A DNA stretch of 64,000 nucleotides from Streptomyces coacervatus (GCF_029223485.1 NZ_JARHTP010000007.1:372001-436000), one strand, 5' to 3'; numbered from the stretch's first letter, positions 1 through 8,034 are shown. The notes: generated by a model not told the origin, from the letters alone. Translations and numbers: made by a program.

Positions 1-315
1 GCCGCCCTGCGTCCTCACGACCTGCCGCTGACGGGACTTGGGCAGTGTGAAGTCGCTGTCCTTGGTGAGCACCAGTGTCCCGCCGCCGCGCACGGTGAGC
101 GTGCCCTCGCCGTGGAACACGCCGTCGTACGTCGTCGTCCCGGACGGGACGGTGACCACGGTGTCGCCCGCGAGCGTCACGTCCCGGTCGGCGAGCACGT
201 CGGCGGTGACGTCACGGGTACCGGCGGCCGCGGCGGGGTGACCGATGGCGAGCAGGGCGGCGACCGCCGCGAGGGCTCCGGCGACGGCTGCTGTCTTGTG
301 GGTATGGCTGCGCAC
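1..315 (-). CDS. secreted beta-helix-like protein, 3' part outside window
   Basis: Only the first 105 codons are inside the window. The reading frame starts with GTG and encodes an N-terminal signal peptide (basic start, Ala/Leu-rich core, AAAA-type cleavage region near residues 27-32). The mature part has short alternating segments such as DVTLAGDTVV and GTLTVRGGGTLVL, the pattern seen in right-handed parallel beta-helix proteins (pectate lyases and other polysaccharide lyases). It is divergent from the GH43 gene at 505 and shares its promoter region, so a role in pectin or arabinogalactan breakdown is likely by context. No catalytic residue is visible in this fragment, so the activity cannot be named. 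Confidence 0.6.
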   Translation of the reverse strand, partial: MRSHTHKTAAVAGALAAVAALLAIGHPAAAAGTRDVTADVLADRDVTLAGDTVVTVPSGTTTYDGVFHGEGTLTVRGGGTLVLTKDSDFTLPKSRQRQVVRTQGG

Positions 316-340
316 GTGATCGGAGACGGGCGGGGCGAGC

Positions 341-360
341 GCCGATAACAAAAAATCGGC
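341..360. promoter_or_regulatory. short inverted repeat in divergent promoter
   Basis: GCCGAT and ATCGGC (341-346 and 355-360) form a 6-bp inverted repeat around an A-rich 8-base loop, 25 bp upstream of the minus-strand gene that starts at 315. It could be a weak hairpin or a half-site pair; the function is unknown. Confidence 0.3.
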
Positions 361-367
361 AGGAAAA

Positions 368-380
368 GAAAGCGCCTTCC
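368..380. promoter_or_regulatory. candidate LacI-type site GAAAGCGCCTTCC
   Basis: This 13-mer resembles two sites in the 4709-4901 divergent promoter (GAAAGCGCTTGCG and GAAAGGGCTTTCG) and a weaker one at 34336. It lies 18 bp upstream of the -35 box of the GH43 gene. The CG-centred shape fits LacI-family operators; a common regulator is an inference. Confidence 0.35.
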
Positions 381-398
381 CCTTTCCCGTCCGACCCG

Positions 399-427
399 TT
401 GACCTCCTCGTTCCCCAGCCTTACCTT
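399..427 (+). promoter_or_regulatory. promoter of the GH43 arabinofuranosidase gene
   Basis: TTGACC at 399-404 and TACCTT at 422-427 are separated by exactly 17 bp, a close match to the main vegetative Streptomyces promoter form (TTGACN-N17/18-TANNNT). The predicted start of transcription is near 434, giving a leader of about 70 bases before the ATG at 505. Confidence 0.65.
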
Positions 428-432
428 TCGGC

Positions 433-471
433 TGTTCGCAATAACAACAGATGTTCTCAATACCGAACATC
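433..471. promoter_or_regulatory. tandem GTTC/GAAC operator at the transcription start
   Basis: TGTTCGCAATAACAACA (433-449) and TGTTCTCAATACCGAACA (452-469) are two related copies about 19 bp apart, two helical turns. The second copy contains a 7-bp inverted repeat, GATGTTC (450-456) and GAACATC (465-471). They sit at and just downstream of the predicted start of transcription, a position that suits a repressor. The same spacing and core recur upstream of the galactan operon at 29586. Confidence 0.5.
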
Positions 472-504
472 GCTCTCAGGACACCCACCCGAGAGGCAGT
501 CCGC

Positions 505-1596
505 ATGAGCCGCGCCCCCGACTTCTCCCGACGACGACTGCTGCTGAAAGGCGCCCTGGCCGCGGGCGCCCTCGCCGCGACCCCCGCAGTCGCCGAAGCC
601 GCCCCGAGTCCGAAAAAGTCCACCCCGTTCGTGAACCCGCTCGTCCGTCAGCGCGCCGACCCCTACATCCACCGCCACGCCGACGGCCACTACTACTTCA
701 CGGCCACGGTCCCCGAGTACGACCGCATCATCCTGCGCCGCTCCCGCACCGTGAACGGCCTCGCGACCGCTGCCGAGTCCGTGATCTGGACCAAGCACGC
801 CACGGGTGCCATGGGTGCGCACATCTGGGCGCCGGAGATCCATCGCATCGGCGGCAAGTGGTACATCTACTTCGCCTCCGCGCCCGCCGAGAGCGTGTGG
901 GACATCCGTATCTGGGTCCTGGAGAACGCCAACTCCGATCCCCTCAAGGGGACTTGGGTGGAGAAGGGGCAGGTGAAGACCGCCTGGGAGACCTTCTCCC
1001 TGGACGCCACCACCTTCACCCACCGAGGCACCCGCTATCTCGTCTGGGCCCAGCACGAGCCCGGCCAGGACAACAACACCGCACTGTGGTTGTCGAAGAT
1101 GGCGAACCCATGGACCCTGACGGGCCCTCAAGTCCGGCTCTCCACCCCCGAGTTCGACTGGGAGACCGTCGGCTACAAGGTCAACGAGGGCCCCGCGGTC
1201 CTCGCCCGCAACGGCCGTCTTTTCCTCTCCTACTCCGCCAGTGCCACCGACCACCACTACTGCATGGGCCTGCTGACCGTCGACGCGAACGCCGACCTGA
1301 TGGACGCCGCCAACTGGTCCAAGTCGCCGGTCCCCGTCTTCACCAGCAACGACACCACCAAGCAGTACGGCCCCGGCCACAACTGCTTCACGGTCGCCGA
1401 GGACGGGCGCAGTGACGTCCTCGTCTACCACGCCCGCCAGTACAAGGAGATCACCGGCGACCCGCTGCACGACCCCAACCGCCACACCCGGATCCAGAAG
1501 CTGGGCTGGAACCCGGACGGCACCCCCCACTTCGGTATCCCCGTGGCCGACACGGTCGCCGGCACGGCGGCCGACTCCGCGAAGGAGAGTGCGTGA
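505..1596 (+). CDS. GH43 alpha-L-arabinofuranosidase, Tat-secreted
   Basis: The 363-residue protein has a twin-arginine signal (SRRRLLLKG, then an Ala-rich stretch to about residue 34) and one five-bladed-propeller GH43 domain. Family hallmarks are the N-terminal RADPYIHRHADGHYYF segment with the base Asp, GAHIWAPEIHRIGGKWYIYF, and the acid-bearing NEGPAVL motif near residue 210. It most likely removes terminal arabinose from arabinan or arabinogalactan side chains outside the cell; the subfamily, and so the exact linkage, is not certain. The frame stays open upstream, but the ATG at 505 is chosen because it places the Tat motif near the N-terminus and follows GAGAGG. One base separates its stop codon from the next gene's ATG, so the two are co-transcribed. 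Confidence 0.85.
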   Translation: MSRAPDFSRRRLLLKGALAAGALAATPAVAEAAPSPKKSTPFVNPLVRQRADPYIHRHADGHYYFTATVPEYDRIILRRSRTVNGLATAAESVIWTKHATGAMGAHIWAPEIHRIGGKWYIYFASAPAESVWDIRIWVLENANSDPLKGTWVEKGQVKTAWETFSLDATTFTHRGTRYLVWAQHEPGQDNNTALWLSKMANPWTLTGPQVRLSTPEFDWETVGYKVNEGPAVLARNGRLFLSYSASATDHHYCMGLLTVDANADLMDAANWSKSPVPVFTSNDTTKQYGPGHNCFTVAEDGRSDVLVYHARQYKEITGDPLHDPNRHTRIQKLGWNPDGTPHFGIPVADTVAGTAADSAKESA

Positions 1597-1597
1597 G

Positions 1598-3010
1598 ATG
1601 AGACGTGCGTACGCGGTACTGCTCGCCCTCTGTCTGGGCCTGCTCGGCGCCCTCGCGACCGCAGGACCGGTCCAGGCGGCCGCCCAGACCATCCCCAACG
1701 GCGTTCAGTTCACCGACACTTCGGGCAATGCCGTCCACGCCCATGGCGGCGGCGTCATCAAGGTCGGCTCGTACTACTACTGGTTCGGCGAGGACCGCAA
1801 CTCCGACAACACCTTCAAGTACGTGGACGCCTACCGCTCCACCGACCTGAAGAACTGGGAGTTCAGAAACCACGTCCTGACCCAGTCCTCCGCCTCCGAG
1901 CTCGGCACCGCCTACATCGAGCGTCCGAAAGTCATCTACAACGCTTCCACCGGCAAGTTCGTGATGTGGATGCACAAGGAGAACGGCGTCGACTACAGCC
2001 AGGCCCGCGCGGCCGTCGCCGTCTCGGACACCGTCGACGGGAACTACACCTACCAGGGCAGCTTCCAGCCGCTCGGCCAGTACATGTCCCGGGACATCAC
2101 CACGTTCGTGGACACCGACGGCACGGCATACATGGTCTCGGCCGCCAACGAGAACTACGACCTGCACATCTACAGGCTCACCGCCGACTACACCGGCATC
2201 GACAGCCTGGTCGCCAACCCCTGGCCGGGCGGCCACCGCGAGGCACCGGCCCTCTTCAAGCGGGGCGGCGTCTACTTCATGCTGACCTCGGCCGCCACCG
2301 GCTGGAACCCCAACCAGCAGCAGTACGCCACCGCCACCAGCCTCTCCGGCCCGTGGACCTCGATGACGAATGTCGGCGACTCCACGGCCTTCGGCTCGCA
2401 GACCGCGTACGTCCTGCCCGTCCAGGGCACTTCGGGCACCTCGTACCTCTACATGGGCGACCGCTGGGGCAACTCCTTCGGCGGCACCGTCAACGACTCC
2501 CGCTACGTCTGGCTGCCGCTGACCTTCCCGAGCTCCACCTCCATGTCCATGTCCTGGTCCCCGGAGGTCACCGTCGACACGGCCGCCGGGACCGTCACCG
2601 GCACCAGCGCCACGTACAACACACTCATCGCCCGGCACAGCAGCAAATGCGCCGATGTGACCAGCCAGTCGCTGTGGCAGGGCGCGCAGATCAAGCAGTA
2701 CGACTGCAACGGCGGCAACAACCAGAAGTACTGGTTCAAGTCCGTCGGCAGCGGCTACTACCAGCTGGTGGTCAGGAACAGCTCCCTGTGCGTGCAGGAG
2801 AACGCGAGCACGGTCACCCAGGAGAACTGCAGCAGTACGGCCACCACCCAGCAGTGGTCGCTGACCACTTCCGGCTCCTACGCCAACATCAAGTCCCGTG
2901 CGAGCGGCGAGTGCCTGGATGTGTCCGGCGCGTCCACCGCCAACTCCGCCGCGATCATCACGTACACCTGCAACGGAGGAACCAACCAGCAGTGGACGCG
3001 CGGGAGTTGA
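1598..3010 (+). CDS. GH43 exo-beta-1,3-galactanase with C-terminal CBM13
   Basis: 470 residues: signal peptide ending at about VQAAA (residue 26), a GH43-like catalytic domain to about residue 335, then a ricin-B/CBM13 domain with QW repeats (NGGNNQKYWF, TTQQW, NGGTNQQW). The usual GH43 base motif is replaced by VHAHGGGVIK, and REAPALFK carries a conserved Glu. This replacement and the CBM13 partner fit the exo-beta-1,3-galactanase subfamily known from Streptomyces avermitilis and from fungi, which removes galactose from the beta-1,3 backbone of type II arabinogalactan and can bypass beta-1,6 branches. Start ATG 1598 begins the signal peptide directly after the upstream stop, so translation is probably coupled. 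Confidence 0.82.
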   Translation: MRRAYAVLLALCLGLLGALATAGPVQAAAQTIPNGVQFTDTSGNAVHAHGGGVIKVGSYYYWFGEDRNSDNTFKYVDAYRSTDLKNWEFRNHVLTQSSASELGTAYIERPKVIYNASTGKFVMWMHKENGVDYSQARAAVAVSDTVDGNYTYQGSFQPLGQYMSRDITTFVDTDGTAYMVSAANENYDLHIYRLTADYTGIDSLVANPWPGGHREAPALFKRGGVYFMLTSAATGWNPNQQQYATATSLSGPWTSMTNVGDSTAFGSQTAYVLPVQGTSGTSYLYMGDRWGNSFGGTVNDSRYVWLPLTFPSSTSMSMSWSPEVTVDTAAGTVTGTSATYNTLIARHSSKCADVTSQSLWQGAQIKQYDCNGGNNQKYWFKSVGSGYYQLVVRNSSLCVQENASTVTQENCSSTATTQQWSLTTSGSYANIKSRASGECLDVSGASTANSAAIITYTCNGGTNQQWTRGS

Positions 3011-3014
3011 CTTC

Positions 3015-3030
3015 AGGTCGAAGTCGACCT
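3015..3030. terminator. weak hairpin between convergent genes
   Basis: AGGTCGA and TCGACCT pair across a 2-base loop in the 19-bp gap between the convergent GH43_24-like gene and the PL4 gene. There is no U-tract, so any terminator function is weak. It overlaps the last codon of the minus-strand gene. Confidence 0.3.
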
Positions 3031-4709
3031 CAGGCCAGTAGATCGATCGCGTCGATCGACGTGCCCGCGCTGAGGAAGGACGTCGACCCCGAGCCGCTCG
3101 CCACGTAGATCTTCAGCGTGTTGTACGCGCCGGTGTCCGTCAGCCAGGCGGACGCCGGCACGCTGTAGGTGAACGTGTTGTTGTTGCCCCGGTACGAGCC
3201 CACGGTCAGCGACCGTGTGCTCGGCTGGGAGGGCGGCGAGGGGACGGCGGAGGTCCAGGTGTCGTTGACGACGACCTGCGGCCGGCCGTTCGCGTAGGCC
3301 GTCGTCACGCCGAGGCGCAGGGTGTGCGCGGCGGCGGCCTGGGCGGCCGTCAGCTTGAAGTAGACGATGATGCCGCTGTTGACGTCCTTCCAGAGGTAGC
3401 AGGGGAAGGCCGAGGTCTCGGTGCCGCTGCCGATGACGACGTTTCCGGTCCAGGACGCGGCCCGGCTGTCGGACGGATGCGCGTACGTCATCAGGTCCGC
3501 GTTCTTGAACCCGCTCGGCGAGCCGTTCCAGTCGCCGATGCGCCAGATCGCGCTCGCGTTGCTCGGGTCGTTGGAGGACGGGATCGCGATGGTGTTGAGG
3601 GTCGTCGTGCCGCCCGCGGTGACCGTCACCGAGCTGCTGTAGACGGCCAGTTCACCCTTGAAGACGGTGAGTGCGTACGTTCCCGGCAGAACCCCCGGGA
3701 CGGAGAAGTAGCCGTCCGAGGAGCGGGCCGAACCCCAGTACTGCGCGGCCGAGTTGGCGAGCCCGACGGTGTACGGCAACGCCGTGTTCCGCCCGGTGAT
3801 CCCGACGCCGGCGACCTTGCCGCGGCCACTCGCGGCGACGTAGCCCGAGATGCCGAGCGAGTCCGCCCACGAGGTAGTGAGGTTCGCGTGGTACAGGGAG
3901 GAGGAGGGAGCGCCGCCGTCCGTGAACGCGATGACGTAGGGGCCCTGGAGGCCGAAGCGCTGGGCCTCCGTCTGGTTCTCGCCGTAGTAGAGGATCTCGT
4001 ACAGGCCGCCGCCGTCGGCGCTCTGGTGGCGCAGGAGGGAGCGGTAGAAGGGGCCGCCGGAGGCCTTCTCGTGGTTGGAGCGGACGACGTACAGGCCCAC
4101 GCTCCCCGTCGACCAGCCGATGTAGTCGTAGTCCATGACCCGCAGCTTCGAGTAGTGCTTCGAGCGGGTCTGGCCGTCGGACTTCTCGAACACGTCCGAG
4201 GCCTCGATGGTGGTCGGCGCGTAGGTGTACGAGTCGGGCTCGTCGTTGAGGAACATGCCCGCCTTGACGCGCACGATGTAGCGGGTCGCGCTGACCGAGT
4301 CGTCGGCCTTGTTGGTCCACAGGTAGACGTTGTTCTCGCCGCTGCGGGCCGCGTAGTAGTGCAGAAGCGTGCCGTACGCGACGGAGATCAGGATCGTCGA
4401 ACCGGACTGTTTGAGGGTGACTGTGGAAGTTCCCAGACCGGATTCGATGTGCGAGTTCTTGCCGCCGTATCCCTGGTACTCGGTGCCCTTGTAGACGAGC
4501 GAGGTCAGGTCGCCGTTGGTCTTGCTGACCTTGAAGACCAGGCCGGCGCCCGTGTCGACGACGTAGTTCGAGCCGTCGTCGGAGTAGCCGAAGCTCGCGG
4601 CGGACGCGGATGAGGCGAGCGGGCCGGCAAGGGCGGCCGTACCGGCGGCCGCAGCGGTGCCGAGGACGAAGGTACGGCGGCCGACCGGTCTGTTCACGGG
4701 TTCGGACAT
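3030..4709 (-). CDS. rhamnogalacturonan lyase, family PL4
   Basis: 559 residues with a Tat signal (GRRTFVLGTAAAA, cleavage near SASA at about residue 35). The N-terminal half matches the PL4 beta-sandwich catalytic domain: the YKGTEYQGYGGKNSHIESG, LHYYAARSGENNVYLW and MDYDYIGW segments are typical. Candidate catalytic Lys and His lie in SKHYSKL and SNHEKASGGPF. The middle (about 330-400) is a fibronectin-like domain and the C-terminal third is a carbohydrate-binding-like jelly roll, the standard three-domain layout. It cleaves the rhamnose-galacturonate bond of rhamnogalacturonan I by beta-elimination. GAAGGAGG lies 7 bases before the ATG at 4709. It is divergent from the acetylesterase that prepares the same polymer. 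Confidence 0.88.
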   Translation of the reverse strand: MSEPVNRPVGRRTFVLGTAAAAGTAALAGPLASSASAASFGYSDDGSNYVVDTGAGLVFKVSKTNGDLTSLVYKGTEYQGYGGKNSHIESGLGTSTVTLKQSGSTILISVAYGTLLHYYAARSGENNVYLWTNKADDSVSATRYIVRVKAGMFLNDEPDSYTYAPTTIEASDVFEKSDGQTRSKHYSKLRVMDYDYIGWSTGSVGLYVVRSNHEKASGGPFYRSLLRHQSADGGGLYEILYYGENQTEAQRFGLQGPYVIAFTDGGAPSSSLYHANLTTSWADSLGISGYVAASGRGKVAGVGITGRNTALPYTVGLANSAAQYWGSARSSDGYFSVPGVLPGTYALTVFKGELAVYSSSVTVTAGGTTTLNTIAIPSSNDPSNASAIWRIGDWNGSPSGFKNADLMTYAHPSDSRAASWTGNVVIGSGTETSAFPCYLWKDVNSGIIVYFKLTAAQAAAAHTLRLGVTTAYANGRPQVVVNDTWTSAVPSPPSQPSTRSLTVGSYRGNNNTFTYSVPASAWLTDTGAYNTLKIYVASGSGSTSFLSAGTSIDAIDLLA

Positions 4710-4773
4710 GGGGGTGCCTCCTTCGGGGCTGTGGGGGTGCGAGTGGTTGTGAGAGTGACAGTTGAATCGATTT

Positions 4774-4791
4774 CGCGAAAGGGCTTTCGCG
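4774..4791. promoter_or_regulatory. perfect 18-bp inverted repeat between PL4 and CE12 genes
   Basis: CGCGAAAG-GG-CTTTCGCG is a perfect 8+2+8 inverted repeat, 65 bp upstream of the PL4 ATG and 110 bp upstream of the CE12 ATG. It shares the core GAAAGNGCTTNCG with the site at 4834. It is probably an operator for a regulator of both divergent genes. Confidence 0.5.
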
Positions 4792-4833
4792 TGCACGAGG
4801 TTGGCAATCTTGTGAAATCAGTCCAAAGACTAG

Positions 4834-4845
4834 AAAGCGCTTGCG
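4834..4845. promoter_or_regulatory. candidate LacI-type site GAAAGCGCTTGC
   Basis: The CG-centred core AAGCGCTT (4835-4842) is an 8-bp perfect palindrome. The site lies about 56 bp upstream of the acetylesterase ATG and resembles the sites at 368 and 4778. Confidence 0.4.
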
Positions 4846-4900
4846 GGGAGCGGTACGGTCCCTGCCGCCAGGCCTTGCCGACCTGTTCGAGGAGCCGTTC

Positions 4901-5944
4901 ATGAGACGTTTCAATCTCGCCGTGCTGGTGGCACTCACGCTGGGGGCGGGCCTGACCGCGATGCCGGCCCAGGCCCATGACGGAACCCGGTCCTCCGGAC
5001 TCGCGAACTGCACCGCCGGCGCCTGTCACTTCGACGTCCCGCCCGGCACGTACGACGTGCGGGTCCTCCTCGGCGGCCAGGCCGACTCCAGTACGAGCAT
5101 CAGCGGCGAGACCCGGCGCTCCCTGCTGCCCGAGACGCCCGTCGCGGCAGGCGAGCAGGTGGCCCGCAGCTTCACCGTGAACGTCCGCACGCCGGAGGGC
5201 GAGCCGACGGGGCCGGACGGAACTCCCGGCCTGGACCTGGCACTTGGCGGCTCGGCCCCCGCGCTCGCCGACATCCGCGTCACGCCCGCCCGGCACGCCC
5301 GCCAGATCCTCCTGATCGGCGACTCCACGGTCTGCGACCAGCCCGCCGACCCCTACTCCGGCTGGGGCCAGCAGCTGCCGCAGTACCTCCGCAAGGGCGT
5401 CTCCGTCGCCAACTACGCGGATTCCGGCGAGAGTACGGTGACATATCTGCAGAACCCGCAGCTCTGGGCCACCGTCCAGCCGCTGATCCGCCCCGGCGAC
5501 CTGGTGCTCATCCAGCTAGCGCACAACGACAAGACCACGGACGAAGCGACATACCGCACGAATCTGGAGACCCTGGTGGCGGGTGTACGGGAGAAAGGCG
5601 GGGACCCGGTCCTGGTGACTCCCATCGTGCGGCGCTGGTTCAATGCCGACGGCACTTTGAACAACAACACCGCACTGCTGGTCAATGGCCTCGGTGTGGA
5701 CCATCCTGCTGTAATCCGTTCGGTCGCCGCCGCCGAGGACGTACCGTTGATCGACCTGACGGCGAAGACGAAGGCGCTGGTGGAGTCCCTGGGCGTCGAG
5801 GGCTCCAAGGCGATCTATCTCTACAACGAGAAGAAGGACAACACCCACACCTCCGTCCACGGCGCCACGGTCTACGCGGGACTTGTCCGCGACGCGCTTG
5901 TCGCCGAGCATCTGGTGTCCAGGGGCCAGATGCGGGTGGGATGA
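4901..5944 (+). CDS. rhamnogalacturonan acetylesterase, SGNH/CE12
   Basis: 347 residues with a signal peptide ending at AQA-H (about residue 25). A beta-sandwich-like segment (about 26-130) precedes the SGNH hydrolase domain. Catalytic blocks are visible: LLIGDSTVCD with the nucleophile Ser in GDST, the oxyanion residues in ADSGES and LAHND, and the catalytic Asp/His in KKDNTHTSVHGA. This set is the CE12 pattern. The enzyme removes acetyl groups from galacturonate in rhamnogalacturonan, which lets PL4 lyase act on the chain. The ATG at 4901 is preceded by GAGGAG and starts the signal peptide. It is divergent from the PL4 gene and followed by a hairpin terminator. Confidence 0.85.
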   Translation: MRRFNLAVLVALTLGAGLTAMPAQAHDGTRSSGLANCTAGACHFDVPPGTYDVRVLLGGQADSSTSISGETRRSLLPETPVAAGEQVARSFTVNVRTPEGEPTGPDGTPGLDLALGGSAPALADIRVTPARHARQILLIGDSTVCDQPADPYSGWGQQLPQYLRKGVSVANYADSGESTVTYLQNPQLWATVQPLIRPGDLVLIQLAHNDKTTDEATYRTNLETLVAGVREKGGDPVLVTPIVRRWFNADGTLNNNTALLVNGLGVDHPAVIRSVAAAEDVPLIDLTAKTKALVESLGVEGSKAIYLYNEKKDNTHTSVHGATVYAGLVRDALVAEHLVSRGQMRVG

Positions 5945-5947
5945 ACC

Positions 5948-5983
5948 CCTGGGGCGTCTCGACCGGAACCGGGGCGCCCCAGG
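5948..5983 (+). terminator. hairpin terminator after the acetylesterase gene
   Basis: CCTGGGGCG (5948-5956) pairs perfectly with CGCCCCAGG (5975-5983) across an 18-base loop, four bases after the CE12 stop codon. It is GC-rich with no clear U-tract, as is usual in Streptomyces. Confidence 0.6.
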
Positions 5984-6025
5984 TCTCACCTTTCGTTCGT
6001 TGCCGCAAGTCCCGAAAGAGAGCCG

Positions 6026-7774
6026 ATGCAGCTGCCCCCCGACGACCGCACCCTCAGCCCGCGCACCGGCTACGGCCGCGCCCACTGGGAGGCGGCCGCC
6101 GACGCCCTGCTCGCCGCGGTCGAGCCGTACGCTGCGGAGGGCGGTGCGCTCTACCACCTCCCCGGCGACCGGACGAGCTGGTCAGGCCGGCTCTCCGACG
6201 GCCTGGAGGGCTACGCCCGTACGCTGCTCGCCGCGGCCTTCCGCCGCGACGAGACCGCACTTGAGCGCTACGCCGACGGACTCGCGGCCGGCGTGGCGGG
6301 CGTCTGGCCCCGGATCGAGGACCGCAGTCAGCCCCTGGTCGAGGCGGCGTCGATCGCCCTCGCGCTGCGTCTGACCCGCCCGCTGCTGTGGGACCGACTC
6401 GACGACGGCGTACGGCAGCGGGCGACCGCCTGGCTCGGGGATGCGCTGACCGCCGAAGCCTGGCCCTGCAACTGGGAGTTGTTCCCGGTGACGGTGGGCG
6501 GATTCCTGAACGAAATCGGTTACGAAACGGACGCTTCGCGCAAGGCGATCGACCGTGGCCTGGAGCGGATCGAGCAGTGGTACGTCGGCGACGGCTGGTA
6601 CACGGACGGCGACGGCCGCAAGTTCGACTACTACAACGGCTGGGCGATGCACCTGTACCCGGTGCTGCACGCGTGGCTGGCGGATGACGACCGGTTGTTG
6701 GACCTGTACGGGAGCAGGCTCTCCCGCCATCTGGAGGACTACGCCCGCCTGTTCGGCGGCGACGGCGCCCCGATGCACCAGGGCCGCTCCCTCACCTACC
6801 GTTTCGCGACGACGGTCCCGCAGTGGCTGGGTGCGCTGACGGGACACACGCCGCTGGCGCCGGGAGAGACGCGACGGCTGGCCTCCGGGGCGCTGAAGTA
6901 CTTCCTGGATCGAGGCGCGGTCGACTCCCACGGTCTGCTGACCCTCGGCTGGCACGGCCCCGACCCGGCGGTCCTGCAAGGCTATTCGGGGCCTGCGTCG
7001 CCGTACTGGGCGAGCAAGGGCTTCCTCGGACTGCTGCTGCCGGCGGACCATGCGGTGTGGACGGCGGAGGAGGAGCCCGGGCCGACGGAGCGCGCGGACG
7101 CGGTGACGCCGGTCGGACCCCCCAACTGGCTGCTGCAGTCCACGAGTTCGGACGGGATCGTCCGCCTCCACAACCACGGCAGCGAGGATGTCCGCTACGA
7201 CCCGTACTACACGCGGCTCGCGTACTCGACGGTGACGGAGCCCTCTTCGTCGCCTTCGGCGGCGTACGACAACAGCGTGGTCGTCGGGGACGATCCGAGC
7301 CGGACGGAGATCGAGCCGCTGGGCGTGGGCGAGGGGTGGGTGGCCTCCCGGCACACGGCGGGTGGCGGCGCCCGGGTGACCAGTGTGGTGCTGGTGCGCG
7401 GGGCCGTGGAGGTGCGGGCCCATTTGGTCGCGGGGGCGGAGCCTGGGACGGCGGTACGGGTGACGGGGTGGGCGGCGGCGGAGGGCGTGCGGGCCGAGCT
7501 GCTGCCGGCCTTCGGGCTCACCGACGCGCTGACCGGAGTGACCGGTGACGCCGACACGCTCTTCGTCGCGCTGGCTCGGCTGACCGGGGACGCGGATGCG
7601 GTGCCGCTGCGGGAGGCGGTGAGTGTGCGGGCGGACGACGGCGGAGAGCTGCTGGTGCGGTGGAGTGGGGGGCCTGAAGTGCGGGTTCTCCTGGGAGGAA
7701 CCGGGGCCGAGATGGTCGTAGAGGTCATCCGGACTGGAAGATCCGGTCGGCGGCGGCCGACCAGCAGCGCTTGA
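6026..7774 (+). CDS. DUF2264 family protein (possible glycoside hydrolase)
   Basis: 582 residues with no signal peptide, so it acts in the cytoplasm. The first 350 residues are an alpha/alpha-barrel-like domain typical of DUF2264 (LPGDRTSWSGRLSDGLEGYART, NWELFPVTVGGFL, DGWYTDGDGRKFDYYNGWAMHLYPVL, HQGRSLTYRF, YSGPASPYWASKGF). The remaining part is beta-rich. DUF2264 proteins have been linked to beta-glucuronidase activity (proposed family GH154); I infer, without proof, that this one acts on uronic-acid-containing oligosaccharides released by the neighbouring PL4, CE12 and GH43 enzymes. Length is normal for the family. The stop overlaps the TTG of the next gene by four bases. Confidence 0.75.
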   Translation: MQLPPDDRTLSPRTGYGRAHWEAAADALLAAVEPYAAEGGALYHLPGDRTSWSGRLSDGLEGYARTLLAAAFRRDETALERYADGLAAGVAGVWPRIEDRSQPLVEAASIALALRLTRPLLWDRLDDGVRQRATAWLGDALTAEAWPCNWELFPVTVGGFLNEIGYETDASRKAIDRGLERIEQWYVGDGWYTDGDGRKFDYYNGWAMHLYPVLHAWLADDDRLLDLYGSRLSRHLEDYARLFGGDGAPMHQGRSLTYRFATTVPQWLGALTGHTPLAPGETRRLASGALKYFLDRGAVDSHGLLTLGWHGPDPAVLQGYSGPASPYWASKGFLGLLLPADHAVWTAEEEPGPTERADAVTPVGPPNWLLQSTSSDGIVRLHNHGSEDVRYDPYYTRLAYSTVTEPSSSPSAAYDNSVVVGDDPSRTEIEPLGVGEGWVASRHTAGGGARVTSVVLVRGAVEVRAHLVAGAEPGTAVRVTGWAAAEGVRAELLPAFGLTDALTGVTGDADTLFVALARLTGDADAVPLREAVSVRADDGGELLVRWSGGPEVRVLLGGTGAEMVVEVIRTGRSGRRRPTSSA

Positions 7775-8019
7775 CGCCCGAACAGTGGGCCCGGTTACGT
7801 CTGCGTGCCGCCACCGACCCACGGCTGACGGCCGCCTCGGCGGTACGGCTCCTCGACGATCCGGTCGACCACATACGGAACACGGTCGTACGGCACCCCG
7901 ACCTGCCGGCCCAAGTCCTCACCCGCCTGCTGCGCGACCCCGACACGGCACGCACCGCCGCCGGCCATCCCGCCCTCCCCGAGGAGGTGCTGCGTTGGAT
8001 GGCCGAGCGGCTGTCCTAG
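7771..8019 (+). CDS. small leucine-rich-repeat-variant (LRV/HEAT-like) protein
   Basis: 82 residues with two to three helical repeats of the form hxRxxVVRHPDLPAxVLxRLLRDPD, as in LRV or short HEAT-like proteins. The only usual start codon in the frame is TTG at 7771, overlapping the upstream stop (TTGA). However, the frame is open back to 7678, and the preceding codons also read like repeat sequence (HPDWKIRSAADQQR), which suggests the true N-terminus was lost or a frameshift lies between about 7700 and 7770. Function is unknown; such repeats usually bind other proteins. Confidence 0.55.
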   Translation: MTPEQWARLRLRAATDPRLTAASAVRLLDDPVDHIRNTVVRHPDLPAQVLTRLLRDPDTARTAAGHPALPEEVLRWMAERLS

Positions 8020-8034
8020 GCCCCGTCGTCGGCG

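Noticed and set aside
451..504. Longer N-terminus for the GH43 gene from ATG 451
   Set aside because: It would put about 18 extra residues before the Tat motif and place the operator inside the coding sequence; ATG 505 fits the signal peptide.
6182..7822. Long minus-strand ORF opposite the DUF2264 gene
   Set aside because: Arg/Pro-rich shadow frame of the true gene, with no recognisable domain.
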